NCBI RefSeq assembly: GCF_025370785.1
Contig: NZ_JAMXFA010000002.1
Span: 124,001-188,000 of the forward strand
DNA: 64,000 nucleotides
Direction: 5' to 3'
DNA from: Laspinema olomoucense D3b
GTDB taxonomy: Bacteria; Cyanobacteriota; Cyanobacteriia; Cyanobacteriales; Laspinemataceae
Made by a program: the position numbers and the translations under genes. The notes under the pieces were generated by a model. That model had not been told where the DNA came from. It saw only the letters and a program-made list of their open reading frames with translations, and did not search any database. This document shows, piece by piece, positions 35,341 to 45,005 of the stretch; the first letter of the stretch is position 1, and the number at the start of each line of letters is the position of its first letter.

Positions 35341-36402
35341 TCATTCTAGCAGAGGTAGACAGTCCGTGAAACCTTGCACTCGATTACTAGAAAAAGGTCG
35401 ATAATAGGACTGATACCAAGAAACAAACCGGGGAATTCCGACCTCCAGGGGAATACTGGGGCGAAATCCTACATCTTGCTCCAATTCCTCAATATCGGCA
35501 TAAGTCGCAGGGACATCCCCCGGTTGCATGGGAAGAAACTCTTTTTCAGCTTTTTTCCCTAGACAGTCCTCCAAAATTTCAATAAAGCGCAACAATTCAA
35601 CAGGCTGATTGTTGCCAATATTGTAAACTTTATAAGGAACAGCCAGACCGGGACTAGGACAGTGCATTTCGGTTACATCTGGATTGTCCTTTGGAAGGTG
35701 ATCAAGAACCCGGATTACTCCGGTGATAATATCGTCAATATAGGTAAAATCTCTTTTCATTTTACCGTAATTAAAAACCGGAATTGGCTTTCCGGCTAAA
35801 ATCGCTTCAGTAAACAGAAATAAGGCCATATCGGGACGGCCCCAAGGACCATAAACCGTGAAAAATCGCAGCCCAGTGGTCGGCAATCCATATAAATAGC
35901 TGTAGGTATGCGCCATCAATTCATTAGCTTTTTTAGTGGCTGCATATAAACTAATGGGCGCATCTACATTGTCCCGAACGGAAAAGGGCATTTTGGTATT
36001 TGCGCCATAAACTGAACTGGAAGAGGCAAATACCAAATGTTTAACATTGTTGTGCCGACACCCTTCTAAAATGTTGGTGAACCCGATTAAGTTACTCTCG
36101 ACATAAGCATGGGGATGAGTTAAAGAATAACGTACCCCCGCTTGGGCCGCTAAATTGATCACTCGGTCCGGTTGATAGTCAGCAAACAGTTTCTCCATCC
36201 CCTGGCGATCGCTCAAATCTAATTGGCAAAATTCAAATTTGGGATGCGCTTGCAATAACGCCAGTCGCGATCGCTTCAAGTTAACATCATAATAATCATT
36301 CAGATTATCCAGCCCCAGAATCGTTTCCCCGCGTCCCAGCAACCGCTGACACAAATGAAAGCCAATAAAACCAGCCGCCCCAGTCACTAAAATCGGTTTC
36401 AT
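35341..36402 (-). CDS. UDP-glucuronate 4-epimerase-like enzyme (CapI type)
   Basis: 353 residues, ATG at 36402. It is a short-chain dehydrogenase-type sugar epimerase: [10 protein letters not shown] near residue 8-17 is the NAD-binding site, [19 protein letters not shown] the CapI signature, SSSSVYG holds the catalytic Ser, and YAATKKANE the Tyr and Lys. Members convert UDP-glucuronate to UDP-galacturonate, or the matching N-acetyl acids. It is the last gene of the cluster, 6 bp after the nucleotide-sugar dehydrogenase at 36409, so the pair is translationally close. The dehydrogenase could make the uronic acid that this enzyme epimerises. Confidence 0.88.
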   Translation of the reverse strand: MKPILVTGAAGFIGFHLCQRLLGRGETILGLDNLNDYYDVNLKRSRLALLQAHPKFEFCQLDLSDRQGMEKLFADYQPDRVINLAAQAGVRYSLTHPHAYVESNLIGFTNILEGCRHNNVKHLVFASSSSVYGANTKMPFSVRDNVDAPISLYAATKKANELMAHTYSYLYGLPTTGLRFFTVYGPWGRPDMALFLFTEAILAGKPIPVFNYGKMKRDFTYIDDIITGVIRVLDHLPKDNPDVTEMHCPSPGLAVPYKVYNIGNNQPVELLRFIEILEDCLGKKAEKEFLPMQPGDVPATYADIEELEQDVGFRPSIPLEVGIPRFVSWYQSYYRPFSSNRVQGFTDCLPLLE

Positions 36403-36408
36403 AACCCC

Positions 36409-37692
36409 TTATAAACTCCAATAAACTATTTTTGAAGGAAAAAGACTCGGGTCCAAAACGGATTTAATATCCATAAAAATGCCCTCGGGATTCAGACATT
36501 GGATTAACTCATCCGGTGAGCATTCTAAATACTGACGATGGGGCACCGCTAAAATGAGTGCATCCAAGGCAAAAAACTCAGACCAGGAAGTGAGGGAAAT
36601 GCCATAGACTTGGTGAACTTCTTCCCAATTGGCAATAGGATCATGGACTAAAGGTTTGATACCAAACTGTTCAAGTTCTGCCACAATATCGGGAACCCGA
36701 GTGTTACGAGTATCGGGCACATTCTCTTTAAAGGTCATCCCTAAAATCCCCACCCGAACCTGTTTAATGGGAATATTTTCATGATTGCTCAGCAGTTTAA
36801 TCAACCGCTGACCCAGATAACGCCCCATATTGTCATTGATGCGCCGACCCGCCAGAATGACCTCGGGACGATAGCCCACTTGTTTGGCTTTTGCGGTTAG
36901 ATAATAGGGGTCTACTCCAATGCAATGACCCCCCACCAATCCCGGTTTAAAGGGTAGAAAATTCCACTTAGTCCCAGCGGCGGCTAATACTTCATGAGTC
37001 GAGATATTCAAACGGTCAAAAATTAAAGCCAGTTCATTCATTAAGGCAATATTCAAATCCCGCTGAATATTTTCGATTACCTTTGCAGATTCTGCCACTT
37101 TAATCGAAGGAGCGCGATAAATTCCCGCATCAATAATAGATTCATAAACCTGTGCCACCCGCTCTAAGGTCTGTGCATCTTCCCCAGAAACCACTTTAAT
37201 AATAGTTTCCAGCCTATGTTTTGGATCTCCTGGATTGATGCGTTCTGGAGAATAGCCTAATTTGAAATCAATACCCGCCTGCAATTCCGATTTTTGAGCT
37301 AAAATTGTTCCGCAAATTTCCTCAGTCACCCCAGGATAAACCGTAGATTCATACACAACAACCGAACCCCGTTGCAAGACCCGACCCACCAGTTCTGATG
37401 CCCGGATTAAAGGGGTTAAATCGGGTTGACGATTGGAATCAATCGGCGTGGGAACAGCAATAATAAAAAAAGTTGAGGATTTTAAATGCTCGGGGTCACT
37501 GGTGAAGTGAAGAGAAGTTGACTTTAAGTCATCTAAACAGACTTCTCCAGTGGAGTCGATTCCCTGGGTGAGGGCGAGAATTTTCTCAGAATTGATATCA
37601 AAACCAACCGTGTCTGGAAACTTTTTAGCTAAGGCAATGGCTAAGGGTAGCCCGACATAACCCAGTCCAATAATTGCAATTTTTTCCGACAT
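36409..37692 (-). CDS. Nucleotide-sugar 6-dehydrogenase (WbpO/TviB/CapL type)
   Basis: 427 residues from the ATG at 37692; the frame also opens at an upstream TTG. The NAD site is IAIIGLGYVGLPLAIAL. ESTVYPGVTEEICG near 125-138 and GYSPERINPGDPKHRLE near 160 are family blocks; FKPGLVGGHCIGVDPYYL holds the catalytic Cys. The closest pattern is the UDP-N-acetyl-hexosamine dehydrogenases (TviB, WbpO, CapL) rather than UDP-glucose dehydrogenase. It oxidises the C6 hydroxyl to a carboxylate. With the genes at 58003-60805 it could start the diacetamido-uronic acid route; with the adjacent epimerase, an N-acetylgalactosaminuronate route. Confidence 0.88.
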   Translation of the reverse strand: MSEKIAIIGLGYVGLPLAIALAKKFPDTVGFDINSEKILALTQGIDSTGEVCLDDLKSTSLHFTSDPEHLKSSTFFIIAVPTPIDSNRQPDLTPLIRASELVGRVLQRGSVVVYESTVYPGVTEEICGTILAQKSELQAGIDFKLGYSPERINPGDPKHRLETIIKVVSGEDAQTLERVAQVYESIIDAGIYRAPSIKVAESAKVIENIQRDLNIALMNELALIFDRLNISTHEVLAAAGTKWNFLPFKPGLVGGHCIGVDPYYLTAKAKQVGYRPEVILAGRRINDNMGRYLGQRLIKLLSNHENIPIKQVRVGILGMTFKENVPDTRNTRVPDIVAELEQFGIKPLVHDPIANWEEVHQVYGISLTSWSEFFALDALILAVPHRQYLECSPDELIQCLNPEGIFMDIKSVLDPSLFPSKIVYWSL

Positions 37693-37748
37693 AATGGGGT
37701 GTGGTTTAATTGAAGAGGTCAATAGAAGCGTGGTATCCCGGATTAAAG

Positions 37749-38846
37749 TTAGGGTTGTTTATAAACTGGAGTAGAAGCTAATGATTCGGCGTTAGAAACA
37801 ACCCGGGAGCGGTTAGAATCTGGGGTGGGTTGTCCGGTATCGGAAAGGTCCACTTGCTCAAACCAAAAGAAGGCCACGATCGCCAACAAACCGAGAATCA
37901 TGACACTCGGTGCCGCGATCGCCCAAGATGGGGTGAGAGCGATCGCCACTCCCATCCCACTGCAAATGCCAGCTACCTTGTAAATTCGTCCTACTCCCTG
38001 GGGAACCGTCAACCCCACCCGCACTAACCGATGGGAAGTGTGATCCCGTCCTCCATCAGTGATTTTAAGTTGCCGACGCAGACGTGAGAAGGTAACCAGG
38101 GTTGTATCAAAAATTGGAACTGCTAAAATAACGATGGGAACTAGCCAGGTTCCGGAAAATTCTGCACTTGGAGAAATGACCATCAATCCCAGGGCCGCTA
38201 ACAAAAATCCCATAAACAGACTGCCAGCATCTCCCATAAAAATTGTAGCCGGATGCCAGTTAAACCGCAGAAATCCCAACGTGATCCCGAAGATCGCCCC
38301 ACAAACGACGACCAAGGGAATTTGTCCTTGGACCCAGGCGATCGCCCCGAAACCAACACAGGCGATCGCACTCACCCCCGCAGACAGCCCATCCATATTA
38401 TCCAGAAGATTCAGAGCATTGCAGATTCCCACCACCCAAAACAAAGTCAAGGCAATATCTAACCCCTGAATTCCCGTTATATGTATAAAAATCCCACTAG
38501 AGACCAAAGCGATCCCTGCCCCGAGTTGGCCGACCAGTTTCGGTAGAGGATTGAGTCCGCGCAGGTCGTCATACAATCCCATCCCCGCCAGCAACGTCGC
38601 GGCGATCGCCAGGGTCACCCCTTGGGAGAATAACCACTGTGAATTAACAATCAGTAAAGTTGAAATAAATCCTAGATACATCGCAATTCCGCCTAACAGG
38701 GGAATTGGACGACTATGTGCCTTGTGCTGTCCCGGTTTATCCAGCCACCGCAAGCGGCAAGCAGCAGAGCGGGCCAGATAAGTCCCTCCACCGGCCAGAG
38801 ACATGGACAAAATAACAGTCTCAGCGAGTAACCAATGTGTAGTCAT
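37749..38846 (-). CDS. Undecaprenyl-phosphate sugar-phosphate transferase (WecA/TagO/MraY superfamily)
   Basis: 365 residues from the ATG at 38846, which has GAGGG at about 8 bp. An upstream GTG start (38900) is possible. Ten or so membrane segments are seen, with the family motifs WLDKPGQHKAHSRPIPLLGG near 51-70, NALNLLDNMDGLSAG near 142-156 and FMGDAGSLFMGFL near 200. It transfers a sugar-1-phosphate, commonly GlcNAc-1-P, from the UDP-sugar to the lipid carrier, which starts the repeat unit. It is the probable priming step of this cluster. Its place near the 3' end, away from the flippase, is unusual but not rare. Confidence 0.9.
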   Translation of the reverse strand: MTTHWLLAETVILSMSLAGGGTYLARSAACRLRWLDKPGQHKAHSRPIPLLGGIAMYLGFISTLLIVNSQWLFSQGVTLAIAATLLAGMGLYDDLRGLNPLPKLVGQLGAGIALVSSGIFIHITGIQGLDIALTLFWVVGICNALNLLDNMDGLSAGVSAIACVGFGAIAWVQGQIPLVVVCGAIFGITLGFLRFNWHPATIFMGDAGSLFMGFLLAALGLMVISPSAEFSGTWLVPIVILAVPIFDTTLVTFSRLRRQLKITDGGRDHTSHRLVRVGLTVPQGVGRIYKVAGICSGMGVAIALTPSWAIAAPSVMILGLLAIVAFFWFEQVDLSDTGQPTPDSNRSRVVSNAESLASTPVYKQP

Positions 38847-39182
38847 GAAATTGCCCTCATCTGGTACATCAGGGTTCAGTTCAGGGTGAGGGAGAGCCAC
38901 AATATCACCCAGCGAGTTAACTCAGCCGAAGTTTCGAGAATTGTCTCCTCTGCCGGTAAGCTAACCCACTGATTTTCCCCTCACCCTGCGGTCAAATGCA
39001 CCCCGATGACCTAGGGACTCAGGGAATCCACCAAAATCGAATACCGGATTGAATCGGTTTCATATAGCACTTATGCTTAAAACATGAGGTTGATGAACTA
39101 CCAATCAGGATTCATAGGCAGAAGGAGAGTATAAAACCAGGTTTTTAGTTTCAGTTCGGTCAATCCAGGGTTTAACGACGGT
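38847..39182. other. 336-bp intergenic stretch inside the cluster
   Basis: No gene seen. It separates the priming transferase from the GT4 gene at 39183 and is long enough to carry an internal promoter. An AAACCAGGTTTTT relative of the dispersed repeat is at about 39136. Confidence 0.4.
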
Positions 39183-40394
39183 TCACCCTGATGCAATCCC
39201 TAGAGAAGATGGACAAGCTTTCGAGACCCGGGTTAAAGTTTTGTAAAACTTGTCCATATCAGCAACCAAGCGCTCTGAAGTATAGTTTTGTAACGTCAGT
39301 CTTTGGGCTTCCTGTGCCAGTTGCGCTGTAGTCGTAGACTCCTCAAATAAAGTGAGGATGGCTTGAGCTAAAGCCTCCGGGTCCCGGGGGGGAACTAGAC
39401 GCCCAGTATAACCCTCCTGGATTAAATCAGCAACCCCCCCCACCCGGGTAGAAATCACCGGACAACCGGCAGCCATTGCTTCAATTAAAGAAGCCGGAGT
39501 ACCTTCATTATCCGAGGAAATTACCACCGCATCCAAATCTGCATACACTTGCGCCAAATCCCGACGCCATCCGGTAAAGATGACCGCTTTCTCAATGTGC
39601 AACTGTTCGGCGTAAGTTTCAAGTTCACCACGCAGTTCGCCATCGCCCACGATCGCACAGCGCAGATTGGGATTTTGTTGATAGGCGATCGCTGCCGCAT
39701 CTAAAAAGAGATGCAAATTTTTAATCGGCACCAAACGCCCTACCGCACCCACTAAACCGACATCCGCCGGTAAGTCGAATTCTGCACGAAACCGATTTGT
39801 GGTCGAGACGTCCTTGAGCCGATGGAGTTCCAGACCCAAAGGAATCACTTCAATGTGGGAAGCATCGGTGATACCATAGCTAACAATTTCCGATTTCAGG
39901 CGATCGCTAATCGTAATAATCCGGCTACTCAGTTTCGCACAAAATTTCTCTAATTCAATAAAAAATCGAGTTTTCGCCGCCCCGAAATACCCATGAAACA
40001 CATGACCATGAAACGTATGCACCACCCAGGGAACCCCCGCCCACCGCGCTGCCAATCGTCCCACCAAACCCGCTTTCGCCGTATGGGTATGAACAATATC
40101 CGGCTTCCACTCCCGCATTAACTGATACAGTTTAAACAGCGTAGAAATATCCTGACGAAAATTAATTTCACGCCCCAAGTCTGGAATAATTTCCATCGCC
40201 AACTGACGCGCCGCAAATTCATCTTTGAGCGTCCCTTCCCGACTGGTTTCCATCCCAGTCACTAACAGACACTCATAACCCAGATGAGTTAACCCTTCAT
40301 TAAGTAAAGTAACATGAGTGGCAGGGCCACCCACATTCATGCGGGCAATAATTCGCATGATACGGATGGGGGGGGAGGGGGAGGAGGAAAGCAT
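39183..40394 (-). CDS. Glycosyltransferase family 4
   Basis: 403 residues, ATG at 40394; a later ATG at 40358 (MRIIARMNVGGPATHV) is a good alternative, as the first dozen residues come from a C-rich tract. The GT-B fold is seen, with the N-terminal NVGGPATHVTLLN loop and HTHTAKAGLVGRLAAR near 100. The nucleotide-sugar half has GAVGRLVPIKNLHLFLDA near 220 and the acceptor motif SDNEGTPASLIEAMAAGCPV near 300. GT4 enzymes transfer sugars from NDP-sugars with retention. The sugar and acceptor are unknown. It is downstream of the asparagine synthase-like gene by 37 bp, within the operon. Confidence 0.9.
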   Translation of the reverse strand: MLSSSPSPPIRIMRIIARMNVGGPATHVTLLNEGLTHLGYECLLVTGMETSREGTLKDEFAARQLAMEIIPDLGREINFRQDISTLFKLYQLMREWKPDIVHTHTAKAGLVGRLAARWAGVPWVVHTFHGHVFHGYFGAAKTRFFIELEKFCAKLSSRIITISDRLKSEIVSYGITDASHIEVIPLGLELHRLKDVSTTNRFRAEFDLPADVGLVGAVGRLVPIKNLHLFLDAAAIAYQQNPNLRCAIVGDGELRGELETYAEQLHIEKAVIFTGWRRDLAQVYADLDAVVISSDNEGTPASLIEAMAAGCPVISTRVGGVADLIQEGYTGRLVPPRDPEALAQAILTLFEESTTTAQLAQEAQRLTLQNYTSERLVADMDKFYKTLTRVSKACPSSLGIASG

Positions 40395-40431
40395 CTTTTT
40401 TAAAGTTACTTAATTTACGTTGAATTTTAAT

Positions 40432-42411
40432 TCACTGATGAACCTGCGAGAGCAAATTTTTACTATTATTCTGTTGCTCTAACCAAGATTGAAACATCAA
40501 AATATCCCAGAGATAGTATTTCCAATCGTGCCGACCCGATAAATGTTCTTCCCACTTTTCGCGAATCGGTTGGGGGTTAAAAAATCCTTCTTGTCGCAGC
40601 CGTCGTTCATCTAATAAGGCTTCGGCCCAATCGCGCAACTCACCGCGCAACCAGCGCTCAATCGGCACCGCAAAACCCATTTTGGGTCTTTCCATTAAAC
40701 CAGCAGGAACGTATTGATCAAGAACCTGACGTAACAACCACTTGCCCATCCCGTTCCGGATTTTCATCCTGAGCGGAATTTGCCATGCAAATTCTACAAC
40801 CCGATGATCTAAATAGGGAACTCGTGCCTCTAGGCTAACCCCCATACTGGCTCGGTCAACTTTGGCTAAAATATCATCGGGAAGATAGGTAACCGCATCC
40901 AAATACATCATGCATTCGGTCAAGTCGGAGAATTCGTGCCAGATTTTCGAGTCACTTAATACCGTTGGGGGTTCTGTGCTCCCGAGTACCACAGTTTCGG
41001 GATTTTTACAGTTTGAAACCAAACGTTTATAAAGGGATTGGGGGTTATGAATGGCTAAAACTTCAGCCAGCTTTTGCAGTTTATCTCCCGGTTGACGGAG
41101 TTTGAATTTGTGAGGGATAAAGCGATCGCTTTTCTGGAAAATCGCATCCCAAGTTTCGGGAGACAACTGAGTTATTGCACCGGCTGCCATTTGGCGAGCC
41201 ATTGGGGGAATCCAGCCGAGTTTTTGCCAAAACCGACGCCCCCATAAATGACGGTTATAGCCTGCAAACAGTTCGTCACCGCCATCACCAGAAAGGCTGA
41301 CCGTGACTTGTTTTCGAGTCAGTTGAGAAATCAGAAAAGTCGGGATTTGGGAAGAATCAGAAAAGGGTTCATCGTAAAGGGTCGGGAGTTTGGGAATGAC
41401 AGCCAGAGCATCTTCTGCGGTGACATAAAGTTCAGTGTGGTCGGTGCCCAAATGTTGAGCTATTGCCTTAGCATGGTCAGCTTCATTGTAAATTTTTTCA
41501 TGGGTTCCAATGGTAAATGTTTTAATCGGTTGAGTGCTTTGCGCCTGCATCAAAGCAACCAGGGTTGAGGAGTCAATTCCACCGGAGAGAAATGCCCCTA
41601 ACGGAACATCCGCCATCATGCGTAAACTCACCGCATCTCGTAGGAGAGCATCTAGTTGGTGAATGGCTTCGGTTTCGGAACCTAAAAATGGCTGAGAAAT
41701 GCCAGAAATGGCAGTAGATTTTGCCGACCAATAGGGAATAGGTTCGGCATGAGTCTCTGGCGATCGCACCGTTAACAGGCAAGCGGGAGGTAGTTTATAA
41801 ATGCCTTGATAAATCGAATAAGGTGCGGGAATATAACAAAACCGAAGGTAAAGGGCTAAAGCATCGCGATCGATTTCAGCCGAAAATTTTGGATGCGCTT
41901 TAAGGGCTTTGAGTTCTGAAGCAAAGAGAAACGATCCATTGACCCAACCGTAGTAAAGGGGTTTTTCACCCAGGCGATCGCGACCCAAATGCAACACTCG
42001 TTCTTGCCGGTCCCAGAGTGCAAAAGCAAACATTCCATTAAAACGTTTAACCGCCGGTTCAATTCCCCATTCGCTAAACGCCGCCAGCATCACTTCCGTA
42101 TCTGAACCGCCCCGAAACCGATGACCCAGGTTTTCCAATTCTCGCCGCAATTCTAAGAAGTTATAAATTTCGCCATTAAAGGAGATCACATAGCGATCGT
42201 TTGCCGACATCATGGGCTGATGTCCTTCTGGGGAGAGATCCACAATCGCTAATCGGCGATGTCCTAATGCAATTCCCGCCGTTTCATCAACCCAAATTCC
42301 ACCGCTATCCGGGCCGCGATGCAGCAGCCGGTTGTTCATTCGTTCTAGAACCGAACGAGACTCTATAGGGTTTGAAACGCTGCGATCAAGCCAGCCGCAA
42401 ATTCCACACAT
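40432..42411 (-). CDS. AsnB-type glutamine amidotransferase/synthetase
   Basis: 659 residues, ATG at 42411. It starts MCGICGW, with the N-terminal nucleophile Cys2 of class II glutaminases (1-210), and has LGHRRLAIVDLSPEGHQP near 51-68. The ATP-binding synthetase part includes FLSGGIDSSTLVALM near 250 and SLSGDGGDELFAGYNRH near 330. In cell-surface clusters this family is thought to transfer amide groups from glutamine onto uronic-acid sugars, as well as making asparagine. Given the acidic sugars predicted here, amidation of a uronic acid is a good inference, but plain asparagine synthesis cannot be excluded. It starts directly after the stop of the gene at 42412. Confidence 0.9.
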   Translation of the reverse strand: MCGICGWLDRSVSNPIESRSVLERMNNRLLHRGPDSGGIWVDETAGIALGHRRLAIVDLSPEGHQPMMSANDRYVISFNGEIYNFLELRRELENLGHRFRGGSDTEVMLAAFSEWGIEPAVKRFNGMFAFALWDRQERVLHLGRDRLGEKPLYYGWVNGSFLFASELKALKAHPKFSAEIDRDALALYLRFCYIPAPYSIYQGIYKLPPACLLTVRSPETHAEPIPYWSAKSTAISGISQPFLGSETEAIHQLDALLRDAVSLRMMADVPLGAFLSGGIDSSTLVALMQAQSTQPIKTFTIGTHEKIYNEADHAKAIAQHLGTDHTELYVTAEDALAVIPKLPTLYDEPFSDSSQIPTFLISQLTRKQVTVSLSGDGGDELFAGYNRHLWGRRFWQKLGWIPPMARQMAAGAITQLSPETWDAIFQKSDRFIPHKFKLRQPGDKLQKLAEVLAIHNPQSLYKRLVSNCKNPETVVLGSTEPPTVLSDSKIWHEFSDLTECMMYLDAVTYLPDDILAKVDRASMGVSLEARVPYLDHRVVEFAWQIPLRMKIRNGMGKWLLRQVLDQYVPAGLMERPKMGFAVPIERWLRGELRDWAEALLDERRLRQEGFFNPQPIREKWEEHLSGRHDWKYYLWDILMFQSWLEQQNNSKNLLSQVHQ

Positions 42412-43239
42412 TTATTTCTTATACCCCAGAACACACCAATAGGGAGCGCGATCGCTAAACACAATATTTATCAGACCTGCCGCTTCCATCATTTGACGTA
42501 TTTCATCTTGAGTGAATCGGCTTTCTAATTTCGTGCCAAAGCGATCTAATGAATCATTACGCATAACATAAAAGCTCCGGCTTCTGTAAATAGACAGGGG
42601 AATAACATCCACATTTAAGCCTAATTTTTCTAAGAGAAGAGAAAAACGAGCCAGTGGTAGATAAACCAGCAAAGCAATCATCTGACTTACCCCATAACGA
42701 ACTGGGTAAGGAAGCCGATAAATCCCCTGCCTAATGATATTGCTGAGTTGCCAAATCAAGCGAAACCACCAAGGCCGATTGTCGAAGGCATAATAAAGAT
42801 ATAGCAGCAAGGGGGCACCAGGCTTCAGCTTCTCTACACAAGCTTGAATTCCCAAGAAAGTATTGGGAACGTGATGGAGAACTCCGAGAGAATAGCCGAA
42901 ATCCATCGAATTATCTGGGAGGGGAATATGATCAACACTAGCGTGATAATATTCACAATTTTCCACTTTCAACAAATTGTTTTTAGCCACCTCTAAAGCG
43001 GCTGTACTAGCATCAATACAATGTAACGTTCCCACTTTAGGAGAAACGAATTTCGCCCAGCGACCGCTACCGCAACCCAAATCAAAACCCACTGCCTCAT
43101 TAGGCAGCCGTTCCCAATGAAATATAGAAAAATACGAGGTAAATATTTCTGTAATTTCCAAATTTTCAACTTCTGAATAATTGAAGCTCTTCCATTCGCG
43201 GCCAAATCTTTCTACAGTTTCTAAGTCAATATTTTTCAT
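42412..43239 (-). CDS. Class I SAM-dependent methyltransferase
   Basis: 275 residues, ATG at 43239, overlapping by one base the stop of the carbamoyltransferase (43239-44984), so translation is probably coupled. The SAM-binding motif I is VGFDLGCGSGRWAKFVSP near 52-69, and post-I has LHCIDASTAALEVAKNNL. MDFGYSLGVLHHVPNT near 118 is the motif II region. The C-terminal part has several hydrophobic stretches (about 150-200), as some polyketide or lipid methyltransferases do. The target is probably a sugar hydroxyl or carboxyl in the glycan, an inference from the neighbours. Confidence 0.85.
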   Translation of the reverse strand: MKNIDLETVERFGREWKSFNYSEVENLEITEIFTSYFSIFHWERLPNEAVGFDLGCGSGRWAKFVSPKVGTLHCIDASTAALEVAKNNLLKVENCEYYHASVDHIPLPDNSMDFGYSLGVLHHVPNTFLGIQACVEKLKPGAPLLLYLYYAFDNRPWWFRLIWQLSNIIRQGIYRLPYPVRYGVSQMIALLVYLPLARFSLLLEKLGLNVDVIPLSIYRSRSFYVMRNDSLDRFGTKLESRFTQDEIRQMMEAAGLINIVFSDRAPYWCVLGYKK

Positions 43240-44984
43240 TAGAAAAAATTTTTAATTAATTTATTTTCACTACTTGTTTGATCTCTATCTATCAAACAAC
43301 CACCTAAAACCAAATACCTCACTTGCGACTTCAAAAAGGTATTCACTGCATCTTCAGGAGTACAGACAATCGGTTCTTGAATGTTAAAACTGGTATTAAG
43401 TAAACAAGGAATACCCGTTAAACATTCAAATTCTTTAATTAACTTCCAGTAGCGCGGATTAATCTCTTTGCGAACCGTTTGCGGTCGAGCGGTTCCGTCT
43501 ATATGAACCACCGCCGGAATTTTTGCTCTCATGTCTTCAACCACTGGAAAGACGGTAATCATAAATGGATCGTAGCGATCGGTTCCAAAAATTTCGCAAC
43601 TTGCTTCTTCTAACATCGATGGAGCCAAAGGACGGAACCACTCTCGTAACTTCACTTGATGATTCAACTTTTCTCGCATTTCAGGATCGGTAGGATTCGC
43701 AATAAAACTGCGATTGCCCAACGCTCGCGGACCCCACTCCATGCGTCCTTGAAACCAAGCGACAATATAACCTTCTGCTAACACCTGGGCCACTTTCCGA
43801 ACCAAAGTCTCTTCAGAAAAATGCTCGTACTTCAATCCTTTTTGATCCAAGACTCGCTGACACTCCGCGTCTGAAAATCCCGGTCCCCAGTAGGCGTGAT
43901 TCATCACAAAATTGCGAGGTTTGTTCAGCTTGCTGTTCCAGATTTGATAACAAGCACCTAAAGCGCACCCGGAATCTCCTGCAGCAGGCTGAAAATAGAA
44001 ATTTTTAAACGGAGTTTCTGTCATAATTCTTCCGTTCATCAAGGAGTTAAAAGCTACACCTCCCGCCATGCATAGATTGGTTTCCTGGGTTTCTTCATAA
44101 AGCCAATTAAGCAATTTAATGACAATATCTTCCAGCACTCTTTGAGCCGTAGCCGCTAGGTTGCGATGAGCTTGAGTGATTTCTTCATCCGGTTTTCGAT
44201 TGGGGCCTACTACCTTCATAAACTCTAGATTAAAAATATAATCCTTTGCTAAATGGTGATCCAATAAGTTTGTGTTAAAATGAAATTTATTTTTGCCGAT
44301 AGGAATGAGAATGTTGTCTATAAAATAGTCATAAAATTCGGGCTTGCCCCATCCGGCCAATCCCATCATTTTCCATTCGTCCCCCTGGAACATATCAAAA
44401 CCGAGGAAGTTCGTCATTGCAGAGTAAAATTGTCCCAGGGAGTGGGGTAACTTAATGCGATCAAGGGTGTGAATGCGGCTTCCTTCCCCTCTGGCACACA
44501 GAGTGGTGCAGTCTTCGCCAGTGCCATCTACGGTAAAAATAGCTGCGTGATCAAAAGGCGAGACAAAAAAACAAGAAGCAGCATGACACAGATGATGGCT
44601 CAAATAGTGGAATTTAAACTTGCTATCCCCAAACGTTTCCTTCAAGTGCTGCTGCATGAAGAACATTTGTTTGTAATGTCCCCCCACTTGTTCTAAACCG
44701 CGCTTCCTGCGGCTATTAAAAGCAGCCCAAGATTGCGGTAAGGTATTGAGCGTTACCAAAATGCGCTGTCCGACGACCCAAGGTTTCCAGTAGAGTCCGA
44801 TATGGTCTACCTCCTTAAATTGAATATCGGCTTCAGAAAGAACATATTCTACTGATTTATAGGGAAAACCAACATGATGCTTGATCCGCGAAAATCTTTC
44901 TTCTTCAGCCGCTGCGATCAGCTCCCCATCTTTTATCAAACAGGCAGCGGCATCGCCCATTGTTGTTAAACCCAAAATATACAT
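43239..44984 (-). CDS. Carbamoyltransferase (NodU/CmcH family)
   Basis: 581 residues, ATG at 44984 after AGGAGA. The N-terminal YrdC-fold ATP domain begins MYILGLTTMGDAAACLIKDG and has LSHHLCHAASCFFVSPF near 130 and FTVDGTGEDCT near 152. The C-terminal domain shows FQGRMEWGPRALGNRSFIA near 408 and LLNTSFNIQEPIVCTPEDAV near 530. This family moves a carbamoyl group from carbamoyl phosphate to a hydroxyl, as in Nod factors and cephamycins. In a polysaccharide cluster the acceptor is probably a sugar hydroxyl. It is followed by a methyltransferase in overlapping frame and preceded by a GT4, so the trio likely modifies one residue type. Confidence 0.93.
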   Translation of the reverse strand: MYILGLTTMGDAAACLIKDGELIAAAEEERFSRIKHHVGFPYKSVEYVLSEADIQFKEVDHIGLYWKPWVVGQRILVTLNTLPQSWAAFNSRRKRGLEQVGGHYKQMFFMQQHLKETFGDSKFKFHYLSHHLCHAASCFFVSPFDHAAIFTVDGTGEDCTTLCARGEGSRIHTLDRIKLPHSLGQFYSAMTNFLGFDMFQGDEWKMMGLAGWGKPEFYDYFIDNILIPIGKNKFHFNTNLLDHHLAKDYIFNLEFMKVVGPNRKPDEEITQAHRNLAATAQRVLEDIVIKLLNWLYEETQETNLCMAGGVAFNSLMNGRIMTETPFKNFYFQPAAGDSGCALGACYQIWNSKLNKPRNFVMNHAYWGPGFSDAECQRVLDQKGLKYEHFSEETLVRKVAQVLAEGYIVAWFQGRMEWGPRALGNRSFIANPTDPEMREKLNHQVKLREWFRPLAPSMLEEASCEIFGTDRYDPFMITVFPVVEDMRAKIPAVVHIDGTARPQTVRKEINPRYWKLIKEFECLTGIPCLLNTSFNIQEPIVCTPEDAVNTFLKSQVRYLVLGGCLIDRDQTSSENKLIKNFF

Positions 44985-45005
44985 TTCAATATTCTCCTAA
45001 GTTGA